Source: SHZL01 sp963708905 | GTDB lineage: Bacteria > Pseudomonadota > Gammaproteobacteria > Xanthomonadales > SZUA-36 | Direction: 5' to 3' | NCBI GenBank assembly: GCA_963708905.1 | Contig: CAVPUV010000009.1 | Location: 1 to 64,000, forward strand | DNA: 64,000 nucleotides | In this document: positions 18,306 through 27,957 of the stretch, piece after piece | Position numbering within the stretch: position 1 is the first letter of the stretch | Layout: each line of letters starts with the position of its first letter | Notes under the pieces: generated by a model | The model's database searches: none | What the model was told of the DNA's origin: nothing | Seen by the model: only the letters and a program-made list of their open reading frames with translations | Made by a program: the position numbers and the translations under genes

Positions 18306-19289
18306 GTGATGAAAACCCATGCGATTCGACTGGAGCAATACGGCGCGCCCGAGGTCATGCAGTACGTCGGCATCGAACTGCCGGAACCCGGGCCCGGCGA
18401 GGTGCGCCTGAGACATACGGCGATCGGGCTCAACTTCATCGATATTTACTTCCGCACGGGACTGTACCCGGCCGAATTGCCGACTGGATTGGGCAGCGAG
18501 GCGGCCGGTGTCGTTGAAGCCATCGGCGACGGTGTTGACGGACTGGCCGCAGGCGCGCGGGTTGTTTACACCGGCCGTGCGCCGATGGACGCATATTCCG
18601 AGCGCAGGAATATTCGCGCCGACATGCTGGTGCCGATCCCGCCGGGCATAGCGGACGAGGAAGCGGCGTCGGTGTTGCTCAAGGGGCTGACAGCCTGGTA
18701 TTTACTGCGGCGGAGTTACCGTGTGCAGGCAGGCGACCCGATCCTCCTGTACGCCGCCGCCGGGGGCGTTGGCTCGCTTGCCAGTCAGTGGGCGCATCAT
18801 CTCGGCGCGACCGTTATCGGCGTGGTCAGTAACGAGGCCAAGGCGGAACTGGCGCGATCGCAGGGCTGTCATCATGTGATCGTGTCAGGCCAAGACGATG
18901 TTGTGCGGCGGGTGCGCGAACTGACCGCAGGCGAGGGCGTTGCCGCGGTGTACGATTCGGTCGGTCGAGAAACGTTTTTCGCCTCACTCGACGCACTGCG
19001 GCCGCACGGGGTGATGGTCTCGTTCGGCAATTCGTCCGGTGCGGTCGAACCGTTCGCGCCGGCGGAACTGGCAAAACGGCATTCGCTGTACCTGACCCGC
19101 CCGGTGCTGTTCGACTTCATCAATACCCGCGAACGCCTGCTGGGGGCGGCCGCGGAGCTGTTCGCCCTGATGCAAAACTCGGTGATCAAGGTCCGCGTTA
19201 ACCAGCATTACCCGCTGGCCGAAGCGGCGCGGGCGCACCGCGATCTCGAAGCCCGTAAAACAACCGGTTCGACAGTTCTGATACCCTAG
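18306..19289 (+). CDS. qorA: NADPH:quinone oxidoreductase, zeta-crystallin type
   Basis: A 327-residue medium-chain reductase without zinc ligands. Family marks are GLNFIDIYFRTGLYP near residue 40, GSEAAGVVEAIGDGV, and the nucleotide-binding segment LLYAAAGGVGSLASQWA, followed by YDSVGRETF. It reduces quinones using NADPH in the cytosol. It is divergently transcribed from the cupin operon with about 90 bp between starts, where a shared control region could lie. Confidence 0.93.
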   Translation: MMKTHAIRLEQYGAPEVMQYVGIELPEPGPGEVRLRHTAIGLNFIDIYFRTGLYPAELPTGLGSEAAGVVEAIGDGVDGLAAGARVVYTGRAPMDAYSERRNIRADMLVPIPPGIADEEAASVLLKGLTAWYLLRRSYRVQAGDPILLYAAAGGVGSLASQWAHHLGATVIGVVSNEAKAELARSQGCHHVIVSGQDDVVRRVRELTAGEGVAAVYDSVGRETFFASLDALRPHGVMVSFGNSSGAVEPFAPAELAKRHSLYLTRPVLFDFINTRERLLGAAAELFALMQNSVIKVRVNQHYPLAEAARAHRDLEARKTTGSTVLIP

Positions 19290-19314
19290 GAGCCTGTCGC
19301 AGCTTAGTACTGTA

Positions 19315-20193
19315 CTAGGCCAGGGCCGCTGCAAACAGCGCCAGCAGGCGGTCCCAGGCACGTTCTGCCTGCGCTTCGTTATACACAGCCGAATCCGGGG
19401 GACACCAGCCATGCAGGGTGCCCTCGTACACTTCGATTTCCGCCGGCAAAGCCGCCGCGGCAAAGGCCTTGCTCAACACGTCTTTCGCCTCCGGTTGTTT
19501 CTCGTCATCGTTGGCGGCAATCGCGATCAGGAAGTGGGCCTTCATCTGCGGGATCAGCAGATGCGGGCTGTCAGGCCCATCGCTCACCAGGCCGGCGCCG
19601 TGAAACGTCGCGGCCGCGCCAATGCGATCCGGAACGGTGGCTGCGGCGCGCATCACGATGGGTCCGCCCATGCAATAACCCGTGGTGCCAAGCTTGCGGT
19701 GGGTATCAACGACCGCTTGCTGATCGAGGAAGCCGGCGAAGGTCCGGGCATCAGCCACGTGCGTTTCGGCATTCAGTTGCTGGTACAGTGGCATCACCGT
19801 TTCGCGGATGGACGGTTCCTGGAAAGTGGCGCCCAGCGGCACCACAGGGGCTTTGGCGCTGCGATAATAAGGGTTGACCACCAACACGGCGTAACCGGAT
19901 TCTGCCAGGCGCTTGCCGATCTGGCGGAAAGCCGGGCGCAGGCCGAGGATGTCCGGCCAGACGATAACGCCGGGATGGCGGCCAGAGGCGGGATGGACGA
20001 AATAGCAATCCGCCGTGCCGTCAGGCGTGGGCACGTCGACCTCGCTTTCCGTTACATCAAACGCATCGGCAGCCCGCGGCAACAACGCCGTCAGCGCGGC
20101 GCCGGCAGCCAGGCAGCCGAACTCCCTGCGGGAAAGCAGTCCGGATTGCGCCAGGTACCTTTCGTTATCTTTCACCGTTTGAACGTCACACAT
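19315..20193 (-). CDS. Dienelactone hydrolase family protein with Tat signal
   Basis: A 292-residue alpha/beta hydrolase. The N-terminus has a twin-arginine signal (SRREFGCLAAGAALTALLP), so export through Tat is likely. The nucleophile elbow GYCMGGP carries the cysteine typical of dienelactone hydrolases. The acid is near AIAANDDEK and the histidine is in EGTLHGWCPP. It probably hydrolyses lactone or ester bonds in the periplasm. It converges with qorA, 25 bp apart; natural substrate is unknown. Confidence 0.9.
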   Translation of the reverse strand: MCDVQTVKDNERYLAQSGLLSRREFGCLAAGAALTALLPRAADAFDVTESEVDVPTPDGTADCYFVHPASGRHPGVIVWPDILGLRPAFRQIGKRLAESGYAVLVVNPYYRSAKAPVVPLGATFQEPSIRETVMPLYQQLNAETHVADARTFAGFLDQQAVVDTHRKLGTTGYCMGGPIVMRAAATVPDRIGAAATFHGAGLVSDGPDSPHLLIPQMKAHFLIAIAANDDEKQPEAKDVLSKAFAAAALPAEIEVYEGTLHGWCPPDSAVYNEAQAERAWDRLLALFAAALA

Positions 20194-20353
20194 CGCCCAG
20201 GTCCTCCGTGTTAACTTCAGCTTGCGGCAATTATATATTGCTCAGTATGCGCAATATAACGCAGGCGCAGCGAAAATTAAAAACACCACTTTTTACCTTT
20301 TGATTCGATGGGCCATTGCGTCAGCCGGGCTTGCGGAGCCGAAGCGCCAGCAT

Positions 20354-20734
20354 TCAGCCGTAACAGAATACGTCGAGTTTGTTGCCATCCAGGTCCCGGA
20401 AGTAGGCGGCGTAGAAACCCTCACCGCCCGCCGCGCGCAAGCCGGGAGGGCCTTCATCGGTACCGCCCAGTTCGAGCGCCTTGCTGTGCATCCGATCGAC
20501 CTCTTCACGCGAACCAGCTGCAATGCCGGCCATCACGCCGTTACCTACAGTGGCTGGTTGGCCATCATAGGGTGTCATAATGCAGAGCATCGGTTTGTCC
20601 ATGGCTGCAGCCCAGGCGGAACCGCGGTCGCCGAATTCCATCATCCGCGTGACGCCCATCTCAGCCAACAGGGAGTCGTAGAAAGACCGGGCACGGGGCA
20701 GGTCGTTGGTGCCTAAAATGACGTAGCCAATCAT
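20354..20734 (-). CDS. VOC-family (glyoxalase/bleomycin-resistance-like) protein
   Basis: A 126-residue vicinal-oxygen-chelate protein. The start at ATG 20734 gives MIGYVILGTNDLPRARSFYD, the standard first beta-alpha unit; the last strand ends FYAAYFRDLDGNKLDVFCY with the metal-ligand glutamate position replaced by aspartate/valine surroundings. Such proteins serve in metal-dependent isomerisation, ring cleavage or drug binding. Nothing nearby tells the substrate. Confidence 0.88.
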   Translation of the reverse strand: MIGYVILGTNDLPRARSFYDSLLAEMGVTRMMEFGDRGSAWAAAMDKPMLCIMTPYDGQPATVGNGVMAGIAAGSREEVDRMHSKALELGGTDEGPPGLRAAGGEGFYAAYFRDLDGNKLDVFCYG

Positions 20735-20882
20735 AAAGATCTCCTTCGTAGTTTGGTCTGGTATTGGAACACTACAACGCCGGCGTGTAAATGGAACGAA
20801 AAAAGGTAGCGATATCGATCCCAAGGGGAGCTGGGTTGCGCACACGCTGCGGCCAGTTGAAAACCCCGGTATCACCCTGCCG

Positions 20883-22946
20883 TCAGCGCATCGCGTGCCA
20901 GGAAAGCTGCTCGAACCGATCGCGAATGCCACCGCGCCAAATCATGAAGTGATTGGGAAAGGAGGGTAGGGACTCTCCGGAGCGGACGTAGTAGCTCACC
21001 ACTTCGGCCCGCGGGTCGCCGTCGAAGCGTCCGACGAGCAATCGGCTCAATTCCGGATACACGGTCGATTGTCCATCGGCCTCGCGCAGTCCTCGCAATG
21101 AGCCGGAGCCTCCCGGGCTGTAGCTCCACATTTGCCGGCCCTCATCGAAGGCGATGTCGCTCTTGTCGTCGCCGTCGAAGTCGGCGACCACGGCGCCGCG
21201 AAAGCTCGATCTTCTCTTCGAGTTCAACTCTTGCCATGAACCGGTGGATCCGCTTGATTGTTGCCACTTGCCCCCAGTGACGGCGGCGACATCGGTGCCT
21301 TTGACCGCGTCGAACTCGCCGAACAAAAAATCTTCGATGGCGAAGCCGGAGGTTTGCGTCGGCTGCCAGGTTTTCGAGCCGCCGTACCACACCTGCCATT
21401 GATGGTCGCGCGTGTAGAAAATATCGGTGAGACCGTCGCCGTCAAAATCGCCAAAACGCAGCTTCGATATCGGCTCCGGCGTGGTCGTCAGCGGTTGCAG
21501 CGGCACGCGGCCGCTTTTCAAGAAGCCCAGGTTGCCGGCGCCGTCGCGATACAGCACGTCGGTCGTTCCGTCGTTGTCGATGTCGGCGAAGCCCAATTCG
21601 CGGGTGAGTTTGGTGGAGGCGTGCAAGAACTCCCAGGCTTCTTGACCTCCGCGCGAGAAAAACCACGCCGTGCCGGTGGCCACGAACACATCCGTTCGCT
21701 TGTCGCCGTCGAAGTCGCCGGTGGCAAGATCGCGCGAACGGTCGGTGTTGAATTGATTGCCGGTCGCGTCGAAATTGAATTCGTCGTGGTCCTCGCCCCA
21801 GCCCGTATCGCCTTTATCCATTTTCAACGAAACGGCTGCGTCCAGATCGTCGTGAACCGCAACATTGGAGTCGAAGCGCGTTTGCGTGGTGGACTTGCCG
21901 CGCAGCATCAACGCCGGACGTTCCTTTAGGCAGAAGATGAAACAGTAGTAGTCCTGTGCGCCGCGAATGGCGTTAAAGGCGATCTCGTAATAGTCGCCGG
22001 CGGTGCCGCCATAGCCGCTGCTATCGTCGATGTCGTCATCGGGATTGGTGTCCACGGTGCCGTGCACGTCGAAGTGCTGATTGTAGTAACTGCCTTGTTT
22101 GAATCCGCCTTCCAGAACATAGTTGAAGCGGGCAATGTAACCTGTCTTGGCGAAGCCGTTGGACGCCACCGCATGCCGGTTGAAATCGAAGACGTTGCCG
22201 AAGATCGTCGCAAACGCGCCACTGCTGACTGTCACGCCATAACCGCCTCCATCGCGCGCGTTGTGATGGAAGTAATTGCGCTCGACGCGGATGAGACCGG
22301 CATCGGCCTTGGTGAGCGGTGTCCACTCGGGCAAGTACTGTTCTGGTGTGCGTGCGCGATTGTTGCTGATAATGTCGATGCCGCTGCCCGCCCATTCGTC
22401 GAACTCGCTCTCCGCAATGTAAATATTGCGCCCTTGCTGAGTGTTGGGGTCCGCGATGATGCGGATGCCATTGATATAACGCTGCTGATTACTGCGGCTG
22501 CCCTTTGCCGGCCCGCGCAAATGCAAACCGGTGACCGAAATATTGTTCCCCGTGATGACGAAGAGCGAATAGCCTTCGCATTCATCTGAACCCGGTTGTA
22601 ACTCTGGATTAAGGCATTTGTTGTCCGCGAACAAACTCGGACGACTGCCAAGCTCACCGCGTTCGCCCATCAGTTTCACACCGCCGCGGATGGGAATTTC
22701 GGCGCGTCCCGTCATGTTCAGAAACTTGTTCTTTGTGACGATCACGCAACCCACAAAGTCCGAACGCAGCACCTGCTCCAATTGGTCCGGCGTTTCCACA
22801 CGCCGCTCTTGTTCGCATTGCGGTAGTTGAACCAAATCGGGCAGCTCGCCAATGACGATGTCCGGCCAGATTCGATTCGGCCTGAACACGAATACCAACG
22901 AGGCGGCGACCATCATCCCGACAACCGCGAGAAGTGTTTTATTCAC
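20883..22946 (-). CDS. Large exported protein with beta-helix and FG-GAP/VCBS repeats
   Basis: About 687 residues. A GTG at 22946 is preferred, giving VNKTLLAVVGMMVAASLVFVF, an N-terminal membrane anchor or signal. Residues about 60-400 have right-handed beta-helix features (NNISVTGLHLRG, GIRIIADPNT, ERNYFHHNARDGGGY), as in pectate-lyase-like folds. Residues about 430-690 hold repeated Asp-rich calcium-type motifs (GDFDGDKRTDVF, DIDNDGTTDVLY, GDFDGDGLTDIF, DFDGDDKSDIAF, GRFDGDPRAEVV). It is probably a surface or periplasmic polysaccharide-binding or degrading protein; no catalytic residues are certain. Confidence 0.8.
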   Translation of the reverse strand: MNKTLLAVVGMMVAASLVFVFRPNRIWPDIVIGELPDLVQLPQCEQERRVETPDQLEQVLRSDFVGCVIVTKNKFLNMTGRAEIPIRGGVKLMGERGELGSRPSLFADNKCLNPELQPGSDECEGYSLFVITGNNISVTGLHLRGPAKGSRSNQQRYINGIRIIADPNTQQGRNIYIAESEFDEWAGSGIDIISNNRARTPEQYLPEWTPLTKADAGLIRVERNYFHHNARDGGGYGVTVSSGAFATIFGNVFDFNRHAVASNGFAKTGYIARFNYVLEGGFKQGSYYNQHFDVHGTVDTNPDDDIDDSSGYGGTAGDYYEIAFNAIRGAQDYYCFIFCLKERPALMLRGKSTTQTRFDSNVAVHDDLDAAVSLKMDKGDTGWGEDHDEFNFDATGNQFNTDRSRDLATGDFDGDKRTDVFVATGTAWFFSRGGQEAWEFLHASTKLTRELGFADIDNDGTTDVLYRDGAGNLGFLKSGRVPLQPLTTTPEPISKLRFGDFDGDGLTDIFYTRDHQWQVWYGGSKTWQPTQTSGFAIEDFLFGEFDAVKGTDVAAVTGGKWQQSSGSTGSWQELNSKRRSSFRGAVVADFDGDDKSDIAFDEGRQMWSYSPGGSGSLRGLREADGQSTVYPELSRLLVGRFDGDPRAEVVSYYVRSGESLPSFPNHFMIWRGGIRDRFEQLSWHAMR

Positions 22947-23208
22947 TGCTCTGACCTTACGAACACGACCATGTGAACTTACGGTGCATAGAAGAATAAA
23001 CGCCCTATTTCGCCAAGTCCACAAGTTGGTGCACGGCAGTCTGCCGGCAATGGGCGGCTTTGTGGCATTCGATTGCCCCGGGTTTCACGCCCGCCAATGA
23101 AAATCCAAAAAAGGGCCTAAAAGGGGCCGGATACAATTTTGCCAGTCTGGTTTTTGCGGCGTGCCTGTCTTTCCATCGCCCAACCTGCCGTCAAGTGCTA
23201 TGGCGTCA

Positions 23209-23655
23209 TCAGTCCGGAATCTCCGGTTCGACCAGCTTCGCAAGCTGTGCCAGCGACTCTTGCCAGCCGAGATAGCACATTTCAAGTGGAATGACTTCAG
23301 GCAGCCCTTCTTGCACTATGCCGACCTCGGTTCCGCACGACACTTGTTGCAGGGTCACCGTCGTCTGCATTTCTCCGGGCAAGTTCGGGTCGTCGAACCT
23401 GTCGGAATAGCGAATCTTTTCGAATGGCACGAGTTCAAGATACTCGCCGCCAAAGGAATGACCGTGGCCCGTCGTGAAGTTCGTGAACGACATCTTGTAG
23501 GTGCCGCCAACTTTGGCGTCCATGTGATGAACCTTGCAGGTGAAACCGTATGGCGGCAGCCACTTGGCCATTGCGTCAGCATCCAGGAACGCCCGGTAGA
23601 CGCGCCCCTGGTTCGCGCGCAGCACGCGGTGAAGTCGGATGGTGCCTGTTGGCAT
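23209..23655 (-). CDS. SRPBCC/AHSA1-family protein
   Basis: A 148-residue START-like domain. The start at ATG 23655 follows AAGGAG at good spacing. Pattern: TIRLHRVLRANQGRVYRAFL, DAMAKWLPPYGF, a GGEYLELVPFEKIRYSDRFD strand pair, and the C-terminal helix LGWQESLAQLAKLVEPEI. These AHSA1-like proteins bind small hydrophobic ligands or act as stress-related factors; function is not determined. It stands alone. Confidence 0.88.
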   Translation of the reverse strand: MPTGTIRLHRVLRANQGRVYRAFLDADAMAKWLPPYGFTCKVHHMDAKVGGTYKMSFTNFTTGHGHSFGGEYLELVPFEKIRYSDRFDDPNLPGEMQTTVTLQQVSCGTEVGIVQEGLPEVIPLEMCYLGWQESLAQLAKLVEPEIPD

Positions 23656-23661
23656 GATCAA

Positions 23662-24018
23662 TTCTCCTTGCGATGGAACTCCGGATCGATCCCGGATTGG
23701 GTAGTTTAGAGGATTTTGGGTAGTTTGATGCGGTGCCCGATGACAACGTGCAACTGGACCCCTTGAGTTCCATTGAGCGCTAGCGCACAGACGGCTGCAG
23801 TAATCCGGAGGACACTTGAGCCTGGTGATTAAACCCCCCGAATGTTTATCGCCATTGGAAATACAAACACTGCAATCTTGCCCGGTTTGGCTTGCAAAAA
23901 TGCACCCACAATTTTGCAGATAGATATTTCGGCATGATGTCCGTAAACGCTATGTTGCTTGATATAGAGCTTCCATTCATTAGTAACCTTTTTCTCATTG
24001 TGTTACAGGAGAACTTTT
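23662..24018. other. Intergenic stretch without a gene
   Basis: About 355 bp, including two short repeats of GGGTAGTTT near 23699 and 23720. The right end is AT-rich (TTGATATAGAGCTTCC, TTTTTCTCATTGTG) and probably holds the promoter of the following exported protein gene. No RNA gene or coding remnant was recognised. Confidence 0.4.
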
Positions 24019-24516
24019 ATGACACTTAAACAGTTGGTAATAGCAATTTCATTAGGCCTGGCCCTGGCTGGGTCAGCCGTGGCTGAAACGATCGTGATCA
24101 ACGAACCCGAGGTGCGGACTATCGTGGTTAAACAGGGCTATGGCGATCCGGTATTGGTTGAACGCGACGGTGACTTGTGGCGCGCAAAGACTATCAATAA
24201 AACCGGCGGTGGCGAGGTTACCTTGTTTGTTAACGCCGAGGGCCAGGTGCTGGGGGCGGCTGACGTAGCGCGAACCCGCATCACTGAAACCACGACCACG
24301 ACGACCACAACGTCCGCCGTGCCCGCCGCCACACCCGTGACTGAAGCAACCGTAAGCACCATTGTTATGAACGCCGGCTTTCACAATGTCCACGACATAG
24401 ACTTCCTTGACGGCAAGGGCGTGTGGAAAGCTGAAGCTGACGACATCACGGGAGAAGACTATGAGCTGCACGTGGATGCCACTTCAGGCCGGATCGTGCA
24501 TGTGGAAGACGATTGA
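24019..24516 (+). CDS. Periplasmic protein with two PepSY-like repeats
   Basis: A 165-residue protein with signal peptide MTLKQLVIAISLGLALAGSA. Two similar domains follow: residues about 35-80 (TIVVKQGYGDPVLVERDGDL, then VTLFVNAEGQVLG) and about 115-165 (TIVMNAGFHNVHDIDFLDGK, then YELHVDATSGRIVHVEDD). They are linked by a threonine-rich stretch. The strand pattern and the DATSGRIV ending resemble PepSY domains, which often inhibit peptidases or sense metal. Ribosome site is AGGAG. A hairpin terminator follows. Confidence 0.75.
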   Translation: MTLKQLVIAISLGLALAGSAVAETIVINEPEVRTIVVKQGYGDPVLVERDGDLWRAKTINKTGGGEVTLFVNAEGQVLGAADVARTRITETTTTTTTTSAVPAATPVTEATVSTIVMNAGFHNVHDIDFLDGKGVWKAEADDITGEDYELHVDATSGRIVHVEDD

Positions 24517-24570
24517 TTAATCGCGTTTTGTTCCGATTGCAGAGTTCACTCAGCGTGAATTAAGACCAGT

Positions 24571-24609
24571 AAAGCCCGCCCGCACATCGGTTCTGGCGGG
24601 CTTTATTTT
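24571..24609 (+). terminator. Rho-independent terminator
   Basis: A stem AAAGCCCGCC pairs with GGCGGGCTTT across a 14-nt loop and is followed by ATTTTA. It lies 55 bp after the PepSY-like gene and could also end the minus-strand transcript coming from the right. Confidence 0.85.
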
Positions 24610-24688
24610 AACGGCGGCCCCTGGCAAGAGCCTTTTCCTCGCAGCGCCAGGAAGAGGCCGATGATACACAGGGTGATGAGGGCTGCAT

Positions 24689-25265
24689 TTACGTACCCAC
24701 CCCGGATTGAGGAGTCACGGACGCGCAGGCGTGACTATCGATGGCGACAGAAAACTCGAAGTATTGCCGGGGGAGCCCGCCAATGTGCGGGAAGGGGACC
24801 CACCAAAGCAACCATTCCTTGTTTGACCTGCGGACAGTGACCGGTACTCCACGCAACTCGCAAGATACCAACGCTGACATCAGCGCCATGAACTCGCGGT
24901 GCCCAGGTTGCGGACCAGGCCGAGTACTGCTTGTAGCACTCGGAGTAATCGCCCTGCGACCCGTTGCCCGACGAAGGATGGATACCACGGTGCTCGCAGT
25001 TACCAATGTCGGCGCTTGGATGATCGGCGAGGATGTAGCCCAGTGGTTCCACGGAATGCGCGATGGCGAGCTGCACTTTCGCATTGTCACGAAGCGTGAG
25101 GGTCACGCCGTGTGGAACGCCATACGCCTGGCGTTCTGATTTCAGCGAGTAGTCGTCAACGCGCAGTTGCAGCGAGGCGTGATTCAGCGAATACCAATAG
25201 CCCCAGGCCAGCACGAGCGTACTGACCGCGGTGGATGCGAGCAGGATGTTCGCCCAGGTGCGCAT
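24689..25265 (-). pseudogene. Membrane-anchored protein of unknown family, frameshifted
   Basis: Starts MRTWANILLASTAVSTLVLA with a single N-terminal transmembrane segment. The first frame is plausible to about YKQYSAWSATW (near 24910). A better C-terminus, HREFMALMSALVSCELRGVP and then KEWLLWWVPFPHIGG, lies in a different frame and ends at 24689. A single indel near 24890-24915 would join them. Without correction the first frame ends at 24735 in low-complexity sequence. Family unknown. It follows the next listed membrane protein gene by 8 bp, so they are co-transcribed. Confidence 0.55.
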
Positions 25266-25273
25266 GCTGACGC

Positions 25274-25693
25274 CTAACGAGTTGTTCTGCGGCAGGTCAT
25301 GTCAACGTATGCATCGTCCCGCGGCCTAGCAGTTGACTGAAAGACCAACGCCACCGCGAGGGCTACCGGTACTGCTCCCAGCGCCAGGTTCCAGGCTTCC
25401 GGGACACCCGGTAAGGCTCCGCCGGCGCCCAGAAGCGCGACCACGCTCCCTGTTACCATGCCTGTCACGATAAGCGGAAGACGTGCAGCACGACGAGTCG
25501 CTCTGTCGACGGTGAACAACCTGAACAGAAAAACCATGCCGGCCGTAAGCGATAGGAGGTTTGCAACAAGCAGAACCAGTCCGAATGAAGAAGGGGCATA
25601 ATAGGCGGCTACGCGCCAAAGCAATACACCGCCGACCGCCACCGCCACCACGCCCCACCGCTGTTTCGGCGGCGCATCGCTATGGTTGTTCAT
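25274..25693 (-). CDS. Small four-helix membrane protein
   Basis: About 139 residues with four hydrophobic helices (VVAVAVGGVLLWRVAAYY, FGLVLLVANLLSLTAGMVFL, RLPLIVTGMVTGSVVALLGA, LALGAVPVALAVALVF). The ATG at 25693 has GGAGAC upstream; two earlier in-frame ATGs exist. No family recognised. It is the first gene of a two-gene unit with the frameshifted gene downstream. Confidence 0.6.
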   Translation of the reverse strand: MNNHSDAPPKQRWGVVAVAVGGVLLWRVAAYYAPSSFGLVLLVANLLSLTAGMVFLFRLFTVDRATRRAARLPLIVTGMVTGSVVALLGAGGALPGVPEAWNLALGAVPVALAVALVFQSTARPRDDAYVDMTCRRTTR

Positions 25694-25923
25694 TGTCGTC
25701 TCCTGAGACATTGCTTGTCGCCTGTTGTTGGCCATTCGATTTGAATCCTTCGTGAAACTCGAGGATACCTCTCAGGGCATGGTCATCAAAGGACAAAGCG
25801 AGAAAACCATCTTCCCGCTTTGGCTAACTCCAGCTAGTGCCCTGGTTCGCGGTGTAGCATGGAATAATCACGCCGCACTTGTGCGTGGTCAAGTCATTCC
25901 GGCACCGCCGGCGCGCCGTCCTG

Positions 25924-26451
25924 TCACCCCCGGATTTTACTGAACGTCATTCTCAAGCTGGAATCGGGGTGGTCGGAGCCGCGACGGTATAGGCCGTAGC
26001 CTTCGTGACCCCGATCGTACCGATCATAATCCGGATAACGCGAGTAGCGGCGGGAATATTCGATGGAACGGTTCAGGTCCTCGAAGGCGCGCTCCACGTC
26101 ACGAAAATCGCCGCGTAGATGTCGCTCGTGATGCAGATCATGGCGGCCACCCAACTCACTTCGAGCGTGGGCGTATGCATTGACCAGTTTCGAGTAATCA
26201 GCGCGAATGTGGCCGTAGTTGCTGCCCCGCTCGACTTGGCGGTGGAAGTGACGTGCAGCCTTGGCAAACCGCCTCGCATCAGCGGTCGCATGGTCGCGAC
26301 CTGTCTCGAACTTCAACTGCTCGTGGAAGTGCCTGGCGGCATTCTCCAGTTGGTGAGCAGCGCGAGCGATGTTGTCGTAACCGCGGCCGTCATAGTCGTG
26401 ACCGGCATAAGCCAGGTTCGTGCCAACGAAAATGAGCATCAACGTGATCAT
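25924..26451 (-). CDS. Exported charged helical protein
   Basis: About 175 residues starting MITLMLIFVGTNLAYAGHDY, a signal peptide. The mature region is rich in His, Arg and Asp (HQLENAARHFHEQLKFETGR, RRFAKAARHFHRQVERG), with two similar helical segments, then a Tyr/Arg-rich end (YSRRYSRYPDYDRYDRGHEG). It could be metal-binding. The strong Shine-Dalgarno AGGAGG serves an out-of-frame ATG 20 bp upstream that encodes MLLRAN and stops in TAATG overlapping this start; that is either a leader peptide or a one-base sequence error. Confidence 0.6.
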   Translation of the reverse strand: MITLMLIFVGTNLAYAGHDYDGRGYDNIARAAHQLENAARHFHEQLKFETGRDHATADARRFAKAARHFHRQVERGSNYGHIRADYSKLVNAYAHARSELGGRHDLHHERHLRGDFRDVERAFEDLNRSIEYSRRYSRYPDYDRYDRGHEGYGLYRRGSDHPDSSLRMTFSKIRG

Positions 26452-26719
26452 TAATTTGCGCGTAACAGCATCCTCCTGAAAGTGATACCGTGGCCTCATC
26501 CCCGTGGTAATGCCTGGCGGCTGGTGAGCCGTCCGGATCAATCGGCCTGGCTTGGCGGGCAAAGGCGTTTACGTTGCTGCCAAAGTTTCACCATTGTCTT
26601 GCGGGAACAGACTACGACAGGTTTGCTGAACCGGCTCTGAACTGAGTCTTAATGTCAGCTGAACGCAGAAAGAAAACCGGTAATGCACCGTTGGCTCGCA
26701 TGCAGCAGCGGATGCATTG

Positions 26720-27172
26720 TCAGCGGCCGCCGCGGGGTTGCCAAAGGGACAACAGTAGACCCAGCACCATGATTCCGAGCAAAACCGCATTGATATAAGT
26801 TCCAGGTGGCGTGCCCATGCGCTCTATAGGGAGATAGAGCTGAAGAACCTTGCGGCCCCCCTGTTCCAACAGCAGGGCGAGGAAGGCGAGCGGAACGAGG
26901 CTGCGGTAGCGGAGAAGTACTACGAGGCATGCCAGGCCAAAGACGAGTTGGCACAGACCCCATGCGGCGAATATGGACAAAAATGTGGCACCGCCATTTT
27001 CGCCGAAGCTGTTGAGCGGGATTCCATCGGCGGACTGCGCCACAGAGCGCCCGTTGAGCAGGATGTTTACGCCCATGACTATTTTGAGCGGCATCAGGGC
27101 GAACAGCCACAGCCCGAGGCGACGACCGGGGTAATGGTTATCGGCGATGCGAGGGAAAAGGTCTGTCAGCAT
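26720..27172 (-). CDS. Small polytopic membrane protein
   Basis: About 150 residues, start ATG 27172 after GGAGCG. Four hydrophobic helices are visible (LGLWLFALMPLKIVMGVNIL, FLSIFAAWGLCQLVFGLACL, LVPLAFLALLLEQGG, INAVLLGIMVLGLLLSLW). No family recognised. It lies 23 bp after the DUF4386 gene in the same orientation and is probably co-transcribed with it. Confidence 0.65.
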   Translation of the reverse strand: MLTDLFPRIADNHYPGRRLGLWLFALMPLKIVMGVNILLNGRSVAQSADGIPLNSFGENGGATFLSIFAAWGLCQLVFGLACLVVLLRYRSLVPLAFLALLLEQGGRKVLQLYLPIERMGTPPGTYINAVLLGIMVLGLLLSLWQPRGGR

Positions 27173-27195
27173 GGTCGCTCCAAAATGCGCAATGC

Positions 27196-27936
27196 TTACC
27201 GCGGGGCCCAACGGTCGGCGTCAGCGGCGGCGCGGTTGCCGGACTCGGATAGTTGGCCTTCCAAGGGGGTGGTCCGTGCGCCCATGATGACGAGCCAGAG
27301 AATGATCAGGACCTCGCCAATGGCCAGTACGGTGAACTGATTGGCAACGCGCGCGTAAGCTGGGAAGAGCAGAGATGTCATGCTAATGCCCAGCCAAGCA
27401 AAACAGCCGATGATAAGGAAGACGCCAAGAATTCGGGGAATAAACCCGGATCGAAATACAAGAATCCCGAACGGCAGGAGCCAGAGGCCCCACAGAGCCA
27501 TGACCGCACTTGTTCCGTAGCTCTGCAAGCTTAGAAATCCCATCGTCATGGCATCGAGTTGATGTTTGTCGAATGCCGACCAGTAATCAGCCCCATTCGA
27601 CAATACGAGTGGTGCCAACCCGCAGAGCGTATTGACGAACGCCATCGGTACTTGAACGAGAACCAGTGCCACCATCAGTAAAGCTTGTCTCCTGTTCACT
27701 TCTTTGAGCAATTGATACAGAGCCAGCACCAGGATGACAAAAAGGATCTGCGCTACCAGGCCACTGACGGCGTAGAGCCGGTAAAGCAGCTGAGAAGACG
27801 CAATCTTGCCCACTGTGGCTGCGGCGTCGCCATCTACTATGAACACTGAAGGGATGCTCATTTCAACAGCGGAGGTTACTCCCAACAGCAGATACAGTAC
27901 GCCAGCGACCCTTGCTTGATGTTTGCGGGAATTCAT
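27196..27936 (-). CDS. DUF4386 family membrane protein
   Basis: A 246-residue protein with six helices. The beginning ARVAGVLYLLLGVTSAVEM and the later segments LYRLYAVSGLVAQILFVILV, LSLQSYGTSAVMALWGLWLL and PFGILVFRSGFIPRILGVFL match the DUF4386 pattern. Function is unknown. It lies 21 bp after the XRE regulator and may be in one unit with the XRE/DUF2975 pair. Confidence 0.82.
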   Translation of the reverse strand: MNSRKHQARVAGVLYLLLGVTSAVEMSIPSVFIVDGDAAATVGKIASSQLLYRLYAVSGLVAQILFVILVLALYQLLKEVNRRQALLMVALVLVQVPMAFVNTLCGLAPLVLSNGADYWSAFDKHQLDAMTMGFLSLQSYGTSAVMALWGLWLLPFGILVFRSGFIPRILGVFLIIGCFAWLGISMTSLLFPAYARVANQFTVLAIGEVLIILWLVIMGARTTPLEGQLSESGNRAAADADRWAPR

Positions 27937-27957
27937 GTTGTCGCTCCTGCTATTGCG

